DNA of 64,000 nt, from NCBI RefSeq assembly GCF_000498395.2, contig NZ_CP010979.1, positions 1,302,001 through 1,366,000 on the forward strand. Reading direction: 5' to 3'. The position numbers were made by a program, and so were the translations under genes. This DNA comes from Pseudomonas putida S13.1.2 (GTDB lineage Bacteria > Pseudomonadota > Gammaproteobacteria > Pseudomonadales > Pseudomonadaceae). Each line of letters begins with the position of its first letter. The first letter of the stretch is position 1. Under the pieces are notes generated by a model that worked only from the letters and a program-made list of their open reading frames with translations, made no database searches and was not told the DNA's origin. Below, one piece after another: positions 57,556 to 64,000 of the stretch.

Positions 57556-58602
57556 ATGGACGAGGCAAGGCTTCACGATTTCATGGGCAAGTTGGTGGGC
57601 GACATGGGCGCAGCGGCGACCCTGGCCAATGTTATCCTGGGCGACGAACTGGGGCTGTACCGAGCCATGGCCGACAGCCAGCCGACTACCCCCGAAGCGC
57701 TGGCGGAAAAAACCGGCTGCCATCCACGCCTGGTGCGCGAATGGCTGAACGCCCAGGCCGCTGCGGGTTACATGGAGCACGACAAAGGCTTTTTTGTGCT
57801 ACCCGAAGCGCAGGCCATGGCCTTGGCGCTGGAGGACTCCCCGGCTTACATGGCCGGTGGTGCAGCAGTGATTGCCGCGCTGTTTCATGACAAAGACAAG
57901 CTGATCGCGGCCATGCGCGGTAATGGCGGGTTGGCCTGGGGGGACCACCACCCGTGCATGTTCAGCGGTACCGAGCGGTTTTTCCGGCCGGGCTACCGTA
58001 CGTTTCTGGTAGCTGAATGGTTGCCGGCGCTCGAGGGTGTGGTGGCCAAGCTACAGGCGGGCGCCAAGGTCGCGGATGTAGGCTGCGGGCATGGTGCTTC
58101 GACGCTGGTCATGGCCCAGGCATTTCCAGCGTCGACCTTCGTCGGCTACGACTACCACGGACCTTCCATTACCACCGCCAACGCGCGCGCGCGTGAGGCG
58201 GGGCTGGCAGAGCGGGTAAGCTTCAAGCAGGCCAGCGCAAAGGATTACCCAGGGCATGACCATGACCTGGTGTGCTTCTTCGATTGCCTGCACGACATGG
58301 GCGACCCGGTGGGGGCTGCCAAGCATGCCTATCGTGCGTTGAAGGCTGACGGCACGGTGATGCTGGTAGAGCCTTATGCCGAGGATTCGCTGGACGGCAA
58401 CCTGACGCCGGTCGGGCGCTTGTTCTATGCCGCGTCTACCTTCATCTGCACGCCGAATTCGCTGTCGCAGGAGGTGGGCCTGGGGCTGGGGGCACAAGCT
58501 GGAGAGGCGCGCTTGCGGGCGGTGTTCGAGGAAGCGGGGTTCAGCCGCTTCCGGCGGGCGACGCAGACGCCGTTCAACCTGATTCTGGAGGCGCGGAAGT
58601 AG
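57556..58602 (+). CDS. SAM-dependent methyltransferase with winged-helix domain
   Basis: Protein of 348 residues: an N-terminal winged-helix dimerisation domain (about 20-90, with TTPEALAEKTGCHPRLVREWL) and a class I methyltransferase domain (motif I VADVGCGHGASTLVMAQ near residue 185, FDCLHDMGDP as motif IV). AGGAGGGCAGGTC precedes the ATG at 57556. It resembles small-molecule O-methyltransferases; the substrate is unknown. Divergent from ugd, with about 240 bases between that contain no other feature I recognise. Confidence 0.85.
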   Translation: MDEARLHDFMGKLVGDMGAAATLANVILGDELGLYRAMADSQPTTPEALAEKTGCHPRLVREWLNAQAAAGYMEHDKGFFVLPEAQAMALALEDSPAYMAGGAAVIAALFHDKDKLIAAMRGNGGLAWGDHHPCMFSGTERFFRPGYRTFLVAEWLPALEGVVAKLQAGAKVADVGCGHGASTLVMAQAFPASTFVGYDYHGPSITTANARAREAGLAERVSFKQASAKDYPGHDHDLVCFFDCLHDMGDPVGAAKHAYRALKADGTVMLVEPYAEDSLDGNLTPVGRLFYAASTFICTPNSLSQEVGLGLGAQAGEARLRAVFEEAGFSRFRRATQTPFNLILEARK

Positions 58603-58611
58603 GGTCTAGTC

Positions 58612-58716
58612 CTGCACTGGCCTCTTCGCGGGCTTGCCCGCTCCCACAGGATCGCTACAGGCCTGAAGAAGCACGTTACCTGTCGGAGCGGGCGAGCCCG
58701 CGAAAAGGCCGGGCCT
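58612..58716. repeat. Inverted REP pair
   Basis: CTGGCCTCTTCGCGGGCTTGCCCGCTC and, inverted, GAGCGGGCGAGCCCGCGAAAAGGCC (quoted in part), in the gap between the convergent methyltransferase and dehydrogenase genes. Confidence 0.87.
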
Positions 58717-58724
58717 GCAAAAGC

Positions 58725-58752
58725 AGAAGGGGCGCCATGTGGCGCCCCTTCT
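58725..58752. terminator. Bidirectional terminator
   Basis: Perfect 13-base stem AGAAGGGGCGCCA/TGGCGCCCCTTCT with a two-base centre. Rightward it is followed by GTTTGTT and leftward by GCTTTTG, so it can serve both convergent genes. Confidence 0.85.
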
Positions 58753-58761
58753 GTTTGTTGC

Positions 58762-60006
58762 TTAGGCTTCAGCGTCCCAAGGACGATCGCCTTTTTCATC
58801 TTTGACGCGGGTCGGCAGGCCCATCACGTCCAGCGCCTTGAGGAACGGCTCGGCTGGCAGCTCCTCGACGTTGACCATGCGCTTGGCATCCCATTCGCCA
58901 CGGGCAACCAGCAGGGCGGCGGCCACTGGCGGTACACCGGCGGTGTAGGAAATGCCTTGGCTGTCGGTCTCGGCGTAGGCTTCTTCGTGGTCTGCCACGT
59001 TGTAGATGAACACTTCGCGCGGCTGGCCATCCTTGGTGCCTTTGACCAGGTCACCGATGCAGGTCTTGCCGGTGTAGCCAGGGGCCAGCGAGGCTGGGTC
59101 TGGCAGCACGGCCTTGACCACTTTCAGCGGTACCACTTCCAGGCCTTCGGCGGTTTTTACCGGTTGCTCGCTGAGCAGGCCCAGGTTTTTCAGCACGGTG
59201 AACACATTGATGTAGTGCTCGCCAAAGCTCATCCAGAAACGCACGTTCGGCACGTTGAGGTTCTTCGAAATCGAGTGAACTTCGTCGTGGCCGGTCAGGT
59301 AAAGGTTCTGCGAGCCTACTACTGGCAGGTCGTCAGTACGCTTGACCTCGAACATGGTGTTGCTGGTCCACTGGCTGTTCTGCCAGCTCCACACTTGACC
59401 GGTGAACTCGCGGAAGTTGATTTCCGGGTCGAAGTTGGTGGCAAAGTACTTGCCATGCGAACCGGCATTGACGTCGAGAATGTCGATCGAATCAATGCTG
59501 TCGAAATACTGCTGCTGCGCCAGCTTGGCGTAGCTGTTCACCACACCCGGGTCGAAACCGACGCCGAGAATGGCGGTAATGTTCTTTGCCTGGCACTCTT
59601 CGAGGTGTTTCCACTCGTAGTTGCCGTACCACGGCGGGGTCTCGCAAATCTTGCCCGGCTCTTCGTGGATGGCGGTGTCCAGATAGGCGACACCCGTATC
59701 GATGCAGGCACGCAGCACCGACATGTTGAGGAAGGCGGAACCTACGTTGATCACGATCTGCGATTCGGTCTCGCGGATCAGCGCCTTGGTTGCCTCGACA
59801 TCGAGGGCATTGAGCGAGAAGGCCTGGATGTCGGCGGGTACCTTGAGGCTACCCTTGGCCTTGACGCTGTCGATGATGGCCTGGCATTTGGAGATGTTCC
59901 GTGACGCGATAGCGATACGACCCAGTTCGTCGTTATGCTGCGCGCACTTGTGGGCCACCACCTTGGCGACACCTCCTGCACCAATGATAAGAACGTTCTT
60001 CTTCAA
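58762..60006 (-). CDS. Carboxynorspermidine/saccharopine dehydrogenase-like protein
   Basis: NADP-dependent enzyme of 414 residues of the saccharopine dehydrogenase family, subgroup carboxynorspermidine synthase. LIIGAGGVAKVVAHKCAQH is the nucleotide-binding motif, and GVGFDPGVVNSYAKLA the conserved substrate loop. The start is a TTG at 60006 with AAGGAG eleven bases before it. It lies 33 bases after nspC in the same operon, so the pair makes (nor)spermidine from aspartate semialdehyde and a diamine. An exact AAGAAGAA lies in codons two to four. Confidence 0.9.
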   Translation of the reverse strand: MKKNVLIIGAGGVAKVVAHKCAQHNDELGRIAIASRNISKCQAIIDSVKAKGSLKVPADIQAFSLNALDVEATKALIRETESQIVINVGSAFLNMSVLRACIDTGVAYLDTAIHEEPGKICETPPWYGNYEWKHLEECQAKNITAILGVGFDPGVVNSYAKLAQQQYFDSIDSIDILDVNAGSHGKYFATNFDPEINFREFTGQVWSWQNSQWTSNTMFEVKRTDDLPVVGSQNLYLTGHDEVHSISKNLNVPNVRFWMSFGEHYINVFTVLKNLGLLSEQPVKTAEGLEVVPLKVVKAVLPDPASLAPGYTGKTCIGDLVKGTKDGQPREVFIYNVADHEEAYAETDSQGISYTAGVPPVAAALLVARGEWDAKRMVNVEELPAEPFLKALDVMGLPTRVKDEKGDRPWDAEA

Positions 60007-60039
60007 TTTACCTTTTGCTCCTTACTTGGAAAGCCGGCC

Positions 60040-61137
60040 TTACGACAGGCTGGAAACGTAGTCTTCGAAACCGAACTCGCGGACGACTTCGACGCTGCCG
60101 TCGAGTTGCTTGACCACGATGGATGGCATCTTCAGACCGTTGAACCAGTTTTTCTTGACCATGGTGTAACCCGCCGTGTCGATGAACGACAGGCGATCGC
60201 CAATGGCCAACGGGCGATCGAATTGGTACTCGCCGAAGATGTCACCGGCCAGGCACGACTTGCCGCAGACCATGTAGGTGTGCTCGCCGTCGTTGGGGGC
60301 CATCTTGGCGTTGAGGCGGTAGATCAGCAGGTCGAGCAGGTGCGCTTCGATCGAGCTGTCGACCACGGCCAGGTGCTTGCCGTTGTACAGGGTGTCGAGC
60401 ACGGTCACTTCCAGCGAGGCGCTGTTGGTGATGGCTGCTTCGCCCGGCTCCAGGTACACCTGCACGCCGTATTTCTCCGAGAAGGCTTTGAGGCGCGCGC
60501 AGAAGGCGTCTACCGCATAGTCTTCACCGGTGAAGTGGATGCCGCCACCGAGGCTGACCCACTCGACCTTGTGCAGCAGGTGACCGAAGCGCTCTTCGAT
60601 GTGCGTGAGCATCTTGTCGAACAGGCCGAAGTCGCCGTTCTCGCAGTTGTTGTGGAACATGAAACCGGAGATCTGTTCGATCACCTGCTCGATCTTGGCA
60701 GGGTCCCATTCGCCCAGGCGGCTGAACGGACGTGCCGGGTCGGCGAGCAGGTAGTCGGAGCTGCTGACCTGCGGGTTGACGCGCAGGCCGCGTACCTTGC
60801 CTTCGGACTGTTCGGCAAAGCGCTGCAGCTGGCCGATCGAGTTGAAGATGATCTTGTCGCAGTTCTCGAGCATTTCCTCGACCTCGTCGTCGGCCCAGGC
60901 CACGCTGTAGGCGTGGGTTTCGCCGGCGAACTTCTGGCGGCCGAGCTTGAGCTCGAAAAGCGAGGACGAGGTGGTGCCGTCCATGTACTGCTGCATCAGG
61001 TCGAACACCGACCAGGTAGCGAAGCACTTGAGGGCAAGCAGCGCCTTGGCACCGGAGTGTTCACGCACGTAGGCGATCTTCTGCATGTTGCTGAGCAGCT
61101 TGGTTTTGTCGATGAGGTAATACGGCGTCTTGATCAT
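60040..61137 (-). CDS. nspC: Carboxynorspermidine decarboxylase
   Basis: PLP enzyme of 365 residues of the alanine-racemase-fold decarboxylase group. The PLP lysine is K37 in ALLALKCFATW. HNNCENGDF, VSLGGGIHFTGEDY and the CLAGDIFGEY motif (reactive cysteine) are all present. It removes the carboxyl group from carboxy(nor)spermidine. It is the first gene of the two-gene polyamine operon. Confidence 0.94.
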   Translation of the reverse strand: MIKTPYYLIDKTKLLSNMQKIAYVREHSGAKALLALKCFATWSVFDLMQQYMDGTTSSSLFELKLGRQKFAGETHAYSVAWADDEVEEMLENCDKIIFNSIGQLQRFAEQSEGKVRGLRVNPQVSSSDYLLADPARPFSRLGEWDPAKIEQVIEQISGFMFHNNCENGDFGLFDKMLTHIEERFGHLLHKVEWVSLGGGIHFTGEDYAVDAFCARLKAFSEKYGVQVYLEPGEAAITNSASLEVTVLDTLYNGKHLAVVDSSIEAHLLDLLIYRLNAKMAPNDGEHTYMVCGKSCLAGDIFGEYQFDRPLAIGDRLSFIDTAGYTMVKKNWFNGLKMPSIVVKQLDGSVEVVREFGFEDYVSSLS

Positions 61138-61324
61138 TTAAAGGCCCCCGGCCAGGCCGGCCAAAAAAAGGACACGCATTGTGCCTTCACTTGCCGCAGA
61201 CCGAAAGGGTGCGATACGCATTTCGTCAGGGTTGACGCCGTTGCGAGGGCATTTTTCCGGTTGCGGCGGGCTCAGTAGAACAGGCGCATGTGACTGTCGT
61301 AATCACCACCGACGGGCGGCAGCC

Positions 61325-62242
61325 TCAATCAGCTTGCTGCAACCACGCGTGAATCTGCTCCAGCGTTGCAGTAGCCCCACCACAAACCACCACCAGCACA
61401 TTCTGGTATTGCGCCAGGGCGCCCGGCGCATACGCCAATGCCAACGCCGCTCCACACGCCGGTTCGACCAGCACGCGGTGGTCCAGCAGGAACCGCTCGC
61501 AGGCCTCCAGCGCCGCGCGATCGCTGACCAGGTGGCTGTGCACCGGGTGTTGCTGAGCGCAGGCCAGCGCCTGATCGGCTACCCGCTTTGCCCCCAGCGA
61601 CGTCGCCACCGAAGCGATGCGCTCCAGCTCGACCGAATGCCCCGCCTGCATGGCCGCATGCAGCGACGCGGCGCCGTGGGTTTCCACCGCCAGCACCGGG
61701 ACATCCCCCCAACCATTGCGCTGCAGCCCCTGGACCACGCCGCTGAGCAACCCGCCACCGCCCACCGACAGCACCACGGCGTCCGGTTTCACGCCTGCTT
61801 CGGCGACCTCATCGATCAGGCTGGCATGCCCGGCCCACAGCAGCGGGTCGTCAAACGGGTGGATGAACGCATCATTCGGCCCCACCAAGGTCTGCGCCAG
61901 GGCGTTGGCCTCTTGCCAGGAGCTGCCATGCACCACCACGTTGGCGTCTTCCAGGCGCAGCAACTCCTTGGCCCGCTCGGTGGTGGTCTCGGGAACTACA
62001 ACGGTCACCGGCACACCCAGCTTGCGCCCCGCATACGCTACTGCCAGGCCGGCGTTGCCGCCCGAGGAAGAAATGAACTGCTGGGCGCCACGGGCCTGAT
62101 GCACTTCGCAGGCGTGGCCGACGCCGCGCAGCTTGAACGAGCCGCAAGGTTGCAGGGCATCGAGCTTGAGCCAGATGTTTCGGCCCGCGGCCAACGATAT
62201 GGAACGAGATTCGATCAGGGGGGTGTGGATATGCAAGGTCAT
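61325..62242 (-). CDS. PLP-dependent serine/threonine dehydratase-like enzyme
   Basis: Fold-type II PLP enzyme of 305 residues. The PLP lysine is K37 in GSFKLRG, the phosphate loop SSSGGNAG follows, and the SVGGGGLLSG glycine loop is near residue 165. It is close to eukaryotic-type serine/threonine dehydratases and lacks the ACT domain of IlvA. It overlaps the upstream regulator gene by four bases, so the regulator probably controls this enzyme. Substrate could be L-serine, L-threonine or a D- or hydroxy-amino acid. Confidence 0.87.
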   Translation of the reverse strand: MTLHIHTPLIESRSISLAAGRNIWLKLDALQPCGSFKLRGVGHACEVHQARGAQQFISSSGGNAGLAVAYAGRKLGVPVTVVVPETTTERAKELLRLEDANVVVHGSSWQEANALAQTLVGPNDAFIHPFDDPLLWAGHASLIDEVAEAGVKPDAVVLSVGGGGLLSGVVQGLQRNGWGDVPVLAVETHGAASLHAAMQAGHSVELERIASVATSLGAKRVADQALACAQQHPVHSHLVSDRAALEACERFLLDHRVLVEPACGAALALAYAPGALAQYQNVLVVVCGGATATLEQIHAWLQQAD

Positions 62243-62913
62243 TGGGTGGTTCCGCGTAATTGTTCAAGGTAGTTGTAAATGGTGTAGCGGGTTACGCCGA
62301 GGGCACTTGCGGCCTTTTCCACGCCGCCTTTGACGATGAACAGGCCGCGCTCCTGCATGACCCGCACGGCTTCGACCTTGGCCTGTTTGTTCATTCGGCC
62401 TTGGCCGCTACGTTGCAGGGAAGCCTGGATGATCTCGCTCATCAGCAGTTCCATGTCGGCGGGTTCGCTGACGGCAGGCGTGGCCCCCAGCGGTTGGAAC
62501 TGCTGGAGAAAGCTCATGGCGGCGTCCAGGCCGGTGACGTCGGTGTTGACGCAGAGGCTGGCGAAGGGGTGGCCGGTGCTGTCGCGAAAGATCGCGGTGG
62601 CGCTGCGCAGGGTGCGGCCCTTGAGTGTGGTGGGGTAGTCGGGCAGTACCACCGGCTCGCTGCCGTGCTGGTCGGCTGAGGCCTGCATCAGTGCCTTGAA
62701 GCCTTGGTCCTGCTCTGGGGCGGCGAGGATCGGGCTGCCGACGCTGCGGCCGGAGAGGTGACCGTTGACGATCGCTACCACGGAATGTTCCGGGTGGTCA
62801 AGGTCGTGCAGGAGAATTTCCATGTTGCGTGCGGCAACGCTGCCCAGGGCCTGGATGGCAGCCTTGAGCACTGTGAGGGTGAGGTGGCGTTCTTCGCCGG
62901 GGGTGATAGGCAT
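62239..62913 (-). CDS. YheO/DauR-like PAS-HTH regulator
   Basis: Regulator of 224 residues: an N-terminal YheO-like PAS domain (MEILLHDLDHPEHSVVAIVNGHLSGR, quoted in part, up to about residue 120) and a C-terminal helix-turn-helix (GGVEKAASALGVTRYTIYNYLEQL, quoted in part). DauR-type proteins regulate D-arginine use in Pseudomonas. The ATG at 62913 is preferred over one six codons upstream. It overlaps the dehydratase gene (ATGA) and is first in the operon. Confidence 0.88.
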   Translation of the reverse strand: MPITPGEERHLTLTVLKAAIQALGSVAARNMEILLHDLDHPEHSVVAIVNGHLSGRSVGSPILAAPEQDQGFKALMQASADQHGSEPVVLPDYPTTLKGRTLRSATAIFRDSTGHPFASLCVNTDVTGLDAAMSFLQQFQPLGATPAVSEPADMELLMSEIIQASLQRSGQGRMNKQAKVEAVRVMQERGLFIVKGGVEKAASALGVTRYTIYNYLEQLRGTTQ

Positions 62914-62984
62914 GGCAGATCGCAATATCAACGTTTTGTGTATTTTTACACATAAAGTTGAATTGTGCGATCTGTGGTGGTTCT

Positions 62985-63083
62985 ACCGGCCCATCGCCGG
63001 CAAGCCAGCTCCCACAGGTACTGCACAACCCTTGAGATTTGCAGCTTCCTGTAGGAGCTGGCTTGCCGGCGATGGGCCGCAAA
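62985..63083. repeat. Inverted REP pair
   Basis: CCCATCGCCGGCAAGCCAGCTCCCAC and, inverted, GGAGCTGGCTTGCCGGCGATGGG (quoted in part), about 40 bases apart. They lie between the PAS-HTH regulator promoter and the amidase gene end. Confidence 0.87.
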
Positions 63084-63099
63084 GCGGCCCTTGTAAAAG

Positions 63100-64000
63100 T
63101 CAGCCCAGAGCCGGGGTGCGCGGCGGAATCATCCGGCGCGAGCCAGTCGCCTCGAAGGCTGCACCAAAGCTCAACAATGCATTGTCACTGTAAGCCCGCC
63201 CGGCAAAGGTCAGCCCCACCGGCATGCCGATATCGGCCATCACGCCCATTGGCACGGTGACGGTCGGTACACCCAGGTGACGGATCGCCAGGTTGCCGTT
63301 GGCCACCCAGATACCGTTGCTCCAGGCGATGTCTGCCGATGCCGGGTTGACGTCGGCATCGGCCGGGCCCACATCGGCCACTGTCGGGAACAACACCGCG
63401 TCCAGGCCCAGGTTGTCCATCCAGTCTTCCAGGTCCAGCTTGCGGGTGTGCTCCAGGCCGCGCAGGCCATCAGGCACGGTCTCGATCTGGTCCCAGGTCT
63501 TCAGGCCGCGCTTGGCCATGTTGACGTACTCGTCCATGCCGGCGGCCAGGTCGTCCTCACGGTTGGGCAGGGTGCCCGGGTCGTGGGGGAAGATCTGTGG
63601 GCCATCAACATCGGCCAGGCGGTTAAGCTTTGGGTCGCCGTTGGCACGCAGGAAGTCGTCAAAGGCCCAGCCCGACAGCTCCCACAGCTCGTCATGGAGG
63701 AACTCTTTGCTGACGATGCCGCGGTTGTAAACGGTCGGTGCGCCCGGGCGGTCGCCCTCGCAGTTGGACACCAGCGGAAAGTCCACTTCCAGCACTTCGG
63801 CGCCGGCCGCTTCCAGGGCCTGACGTGCTTCTTGCCACAAGTCGATCACAGTGGCGCGGGTGTTGATGCGTTGGCCAGTCGGGCCGCCGATGCCTGGTTT
63901 TTCGGAGGTGCCCGCTTCGGTATCGGCATTGATGTACATGCGCGGTACGCCAAAGCGTTTGCCCTTGAGTGCGCTGGCATCCACTGCCAGGTCCAGGTAA
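63100..64000 (-). CDS. Amidase, C-terminal part (cut by window edge)
   Basis: The last 300 residues of an amidase-signature family enzyme; the catalytic Ser-Ser-Lys region lies beyond the right edge. Visible C-terminal features are NLAIRHLGVPTVTVPMGVM, MPVGLTFAGRAYSDNALLSFG and a long insertion (EDWMDNLGLDAVLFPTVAD) typical of the group (quoted in part). Substrate unknown. The frame is open to base 64,000. Confidence 0.88.
   Translation of the reverse strand, partial: YLDLAVDASALKGKRFGVPRMYINADTEAGTSEKPGIGGPTGQRINTRATVIDLWQEARQALEAAGAEVLEVDFPLVSNCEGDRPGAPTVYNRGIVSKEFLHDELWELSGWAFDDFLRANGDPKLNRLADVDGPQIFPHDPGTLPNREDDLAAGMDEYVNMAKRGLKTWDQIETVPDGLRGLEHTRKLDLEDWMDNLGLDAVLFPTVADVGPADADVNPASADIAWSNGIWVANGNLAIRHLGVPTVTVPMGVMADIGMPVGLTFAGRAYSDNALLSFGAAFEATGSRRMIPPRTPALG

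Overview
The window is about 64 kb of high-GC DNA that reads as a Pseudomonas putida-group chromosome. Supporting signs are the crcY small-RNA locus between an MgtC-family gene and an HMG-CoA lyase gene, the pobA/AraC-type regulator pair, the glutarate (csiR-csiD-lhgO) cluster, a Pseudomonas-restricted DUF3203 protein and many P. putida-type REP palindromes. All family calls come from reading the translated sequence; no database search was run.

Layout. 1-5.5 kb: MocR-type regulator (cut by the window edge), ccoG, a DUF3203 protein, an MgtC-family gene, the crcY RNA and a MerR-regulator/HMG-CoA lyase pair. 5.6-12.1 kb: pobR-like regulator and pobA, a 247-bp segment present in three tandem copies, an exported ankyrin protein, gamma-glutamyltransferase and a LysR regulator. 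12.1-18.2 kb: nitrogen catabolism, with ornithine cyclodeaminase and a CtlX-type citrulline hydrolase in one operon, a divergent Lrp/AsnC regulator, an amino-acid permease, an exported START-domain protein and an (S)-ureidoglycine aminohydrolase-like cupin. 18.3-27.3 kb: sulfonate-type binding protein with an FMN monooxygenase, an exported beta-propeller protein, an EamA transporter, TetR and GlxA-type regulators, a small exported protein and a two-component system. 27.5-32.3 kb: glutarate/L-2-hydroxyglutarate catabolism with its GntR regulator and a GabP-like permease. 32.3-39.6 kb: RIO kinase, a zinc-type hemB, a ProP-like transporter, DUF1275, riboflavin synthase and a TreS-like GH13 enzyme. 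39.8-43.6 kb: LysR regulator and 5-oxoprolinase pxpABC.

43.8-52.0 kb is the main accessory region: an orphan type VI secretion island in the order tssL-like, vgrG, putative adaptor, VasX/BTH_I2691-type effector, DUF6708-like membrane immunity candidate, PAAR. Its genes are joined by short stop/start overlaps. The DNA becomes clearly AT-richer across the effector C-terminus and the first half of the immunity gene, which suggests a swapped toxin/immunity cassette.

52.2-64 kb: an SOS-type pair (radical SAM plus TIGR03915-like protein) behind a full LexA box, a malate:quinone oxidoreductase with a signal-peptide-like N-terminus, UDP-glucose dehydrogenase, a methyltransferase, the carboxy(nor)spermidine route (nspC plus dehydrogenase), a PAS/HTH regulator with a serine/threonine dehydratase-like enzyme, and the C-terminal part of an amidase.

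A regulatory theme links several blocks. CrcY is a decoy for Hfq/Crc, and five genes here (pobA, ocd, a CycA-like permease, a ureidoglycine aminohydrolase-like gene and a GabP-like permease) carry an exact AAnAAnAA motif at or just upstream of the start codon, as expected for catabolite-repressed targets of that system.
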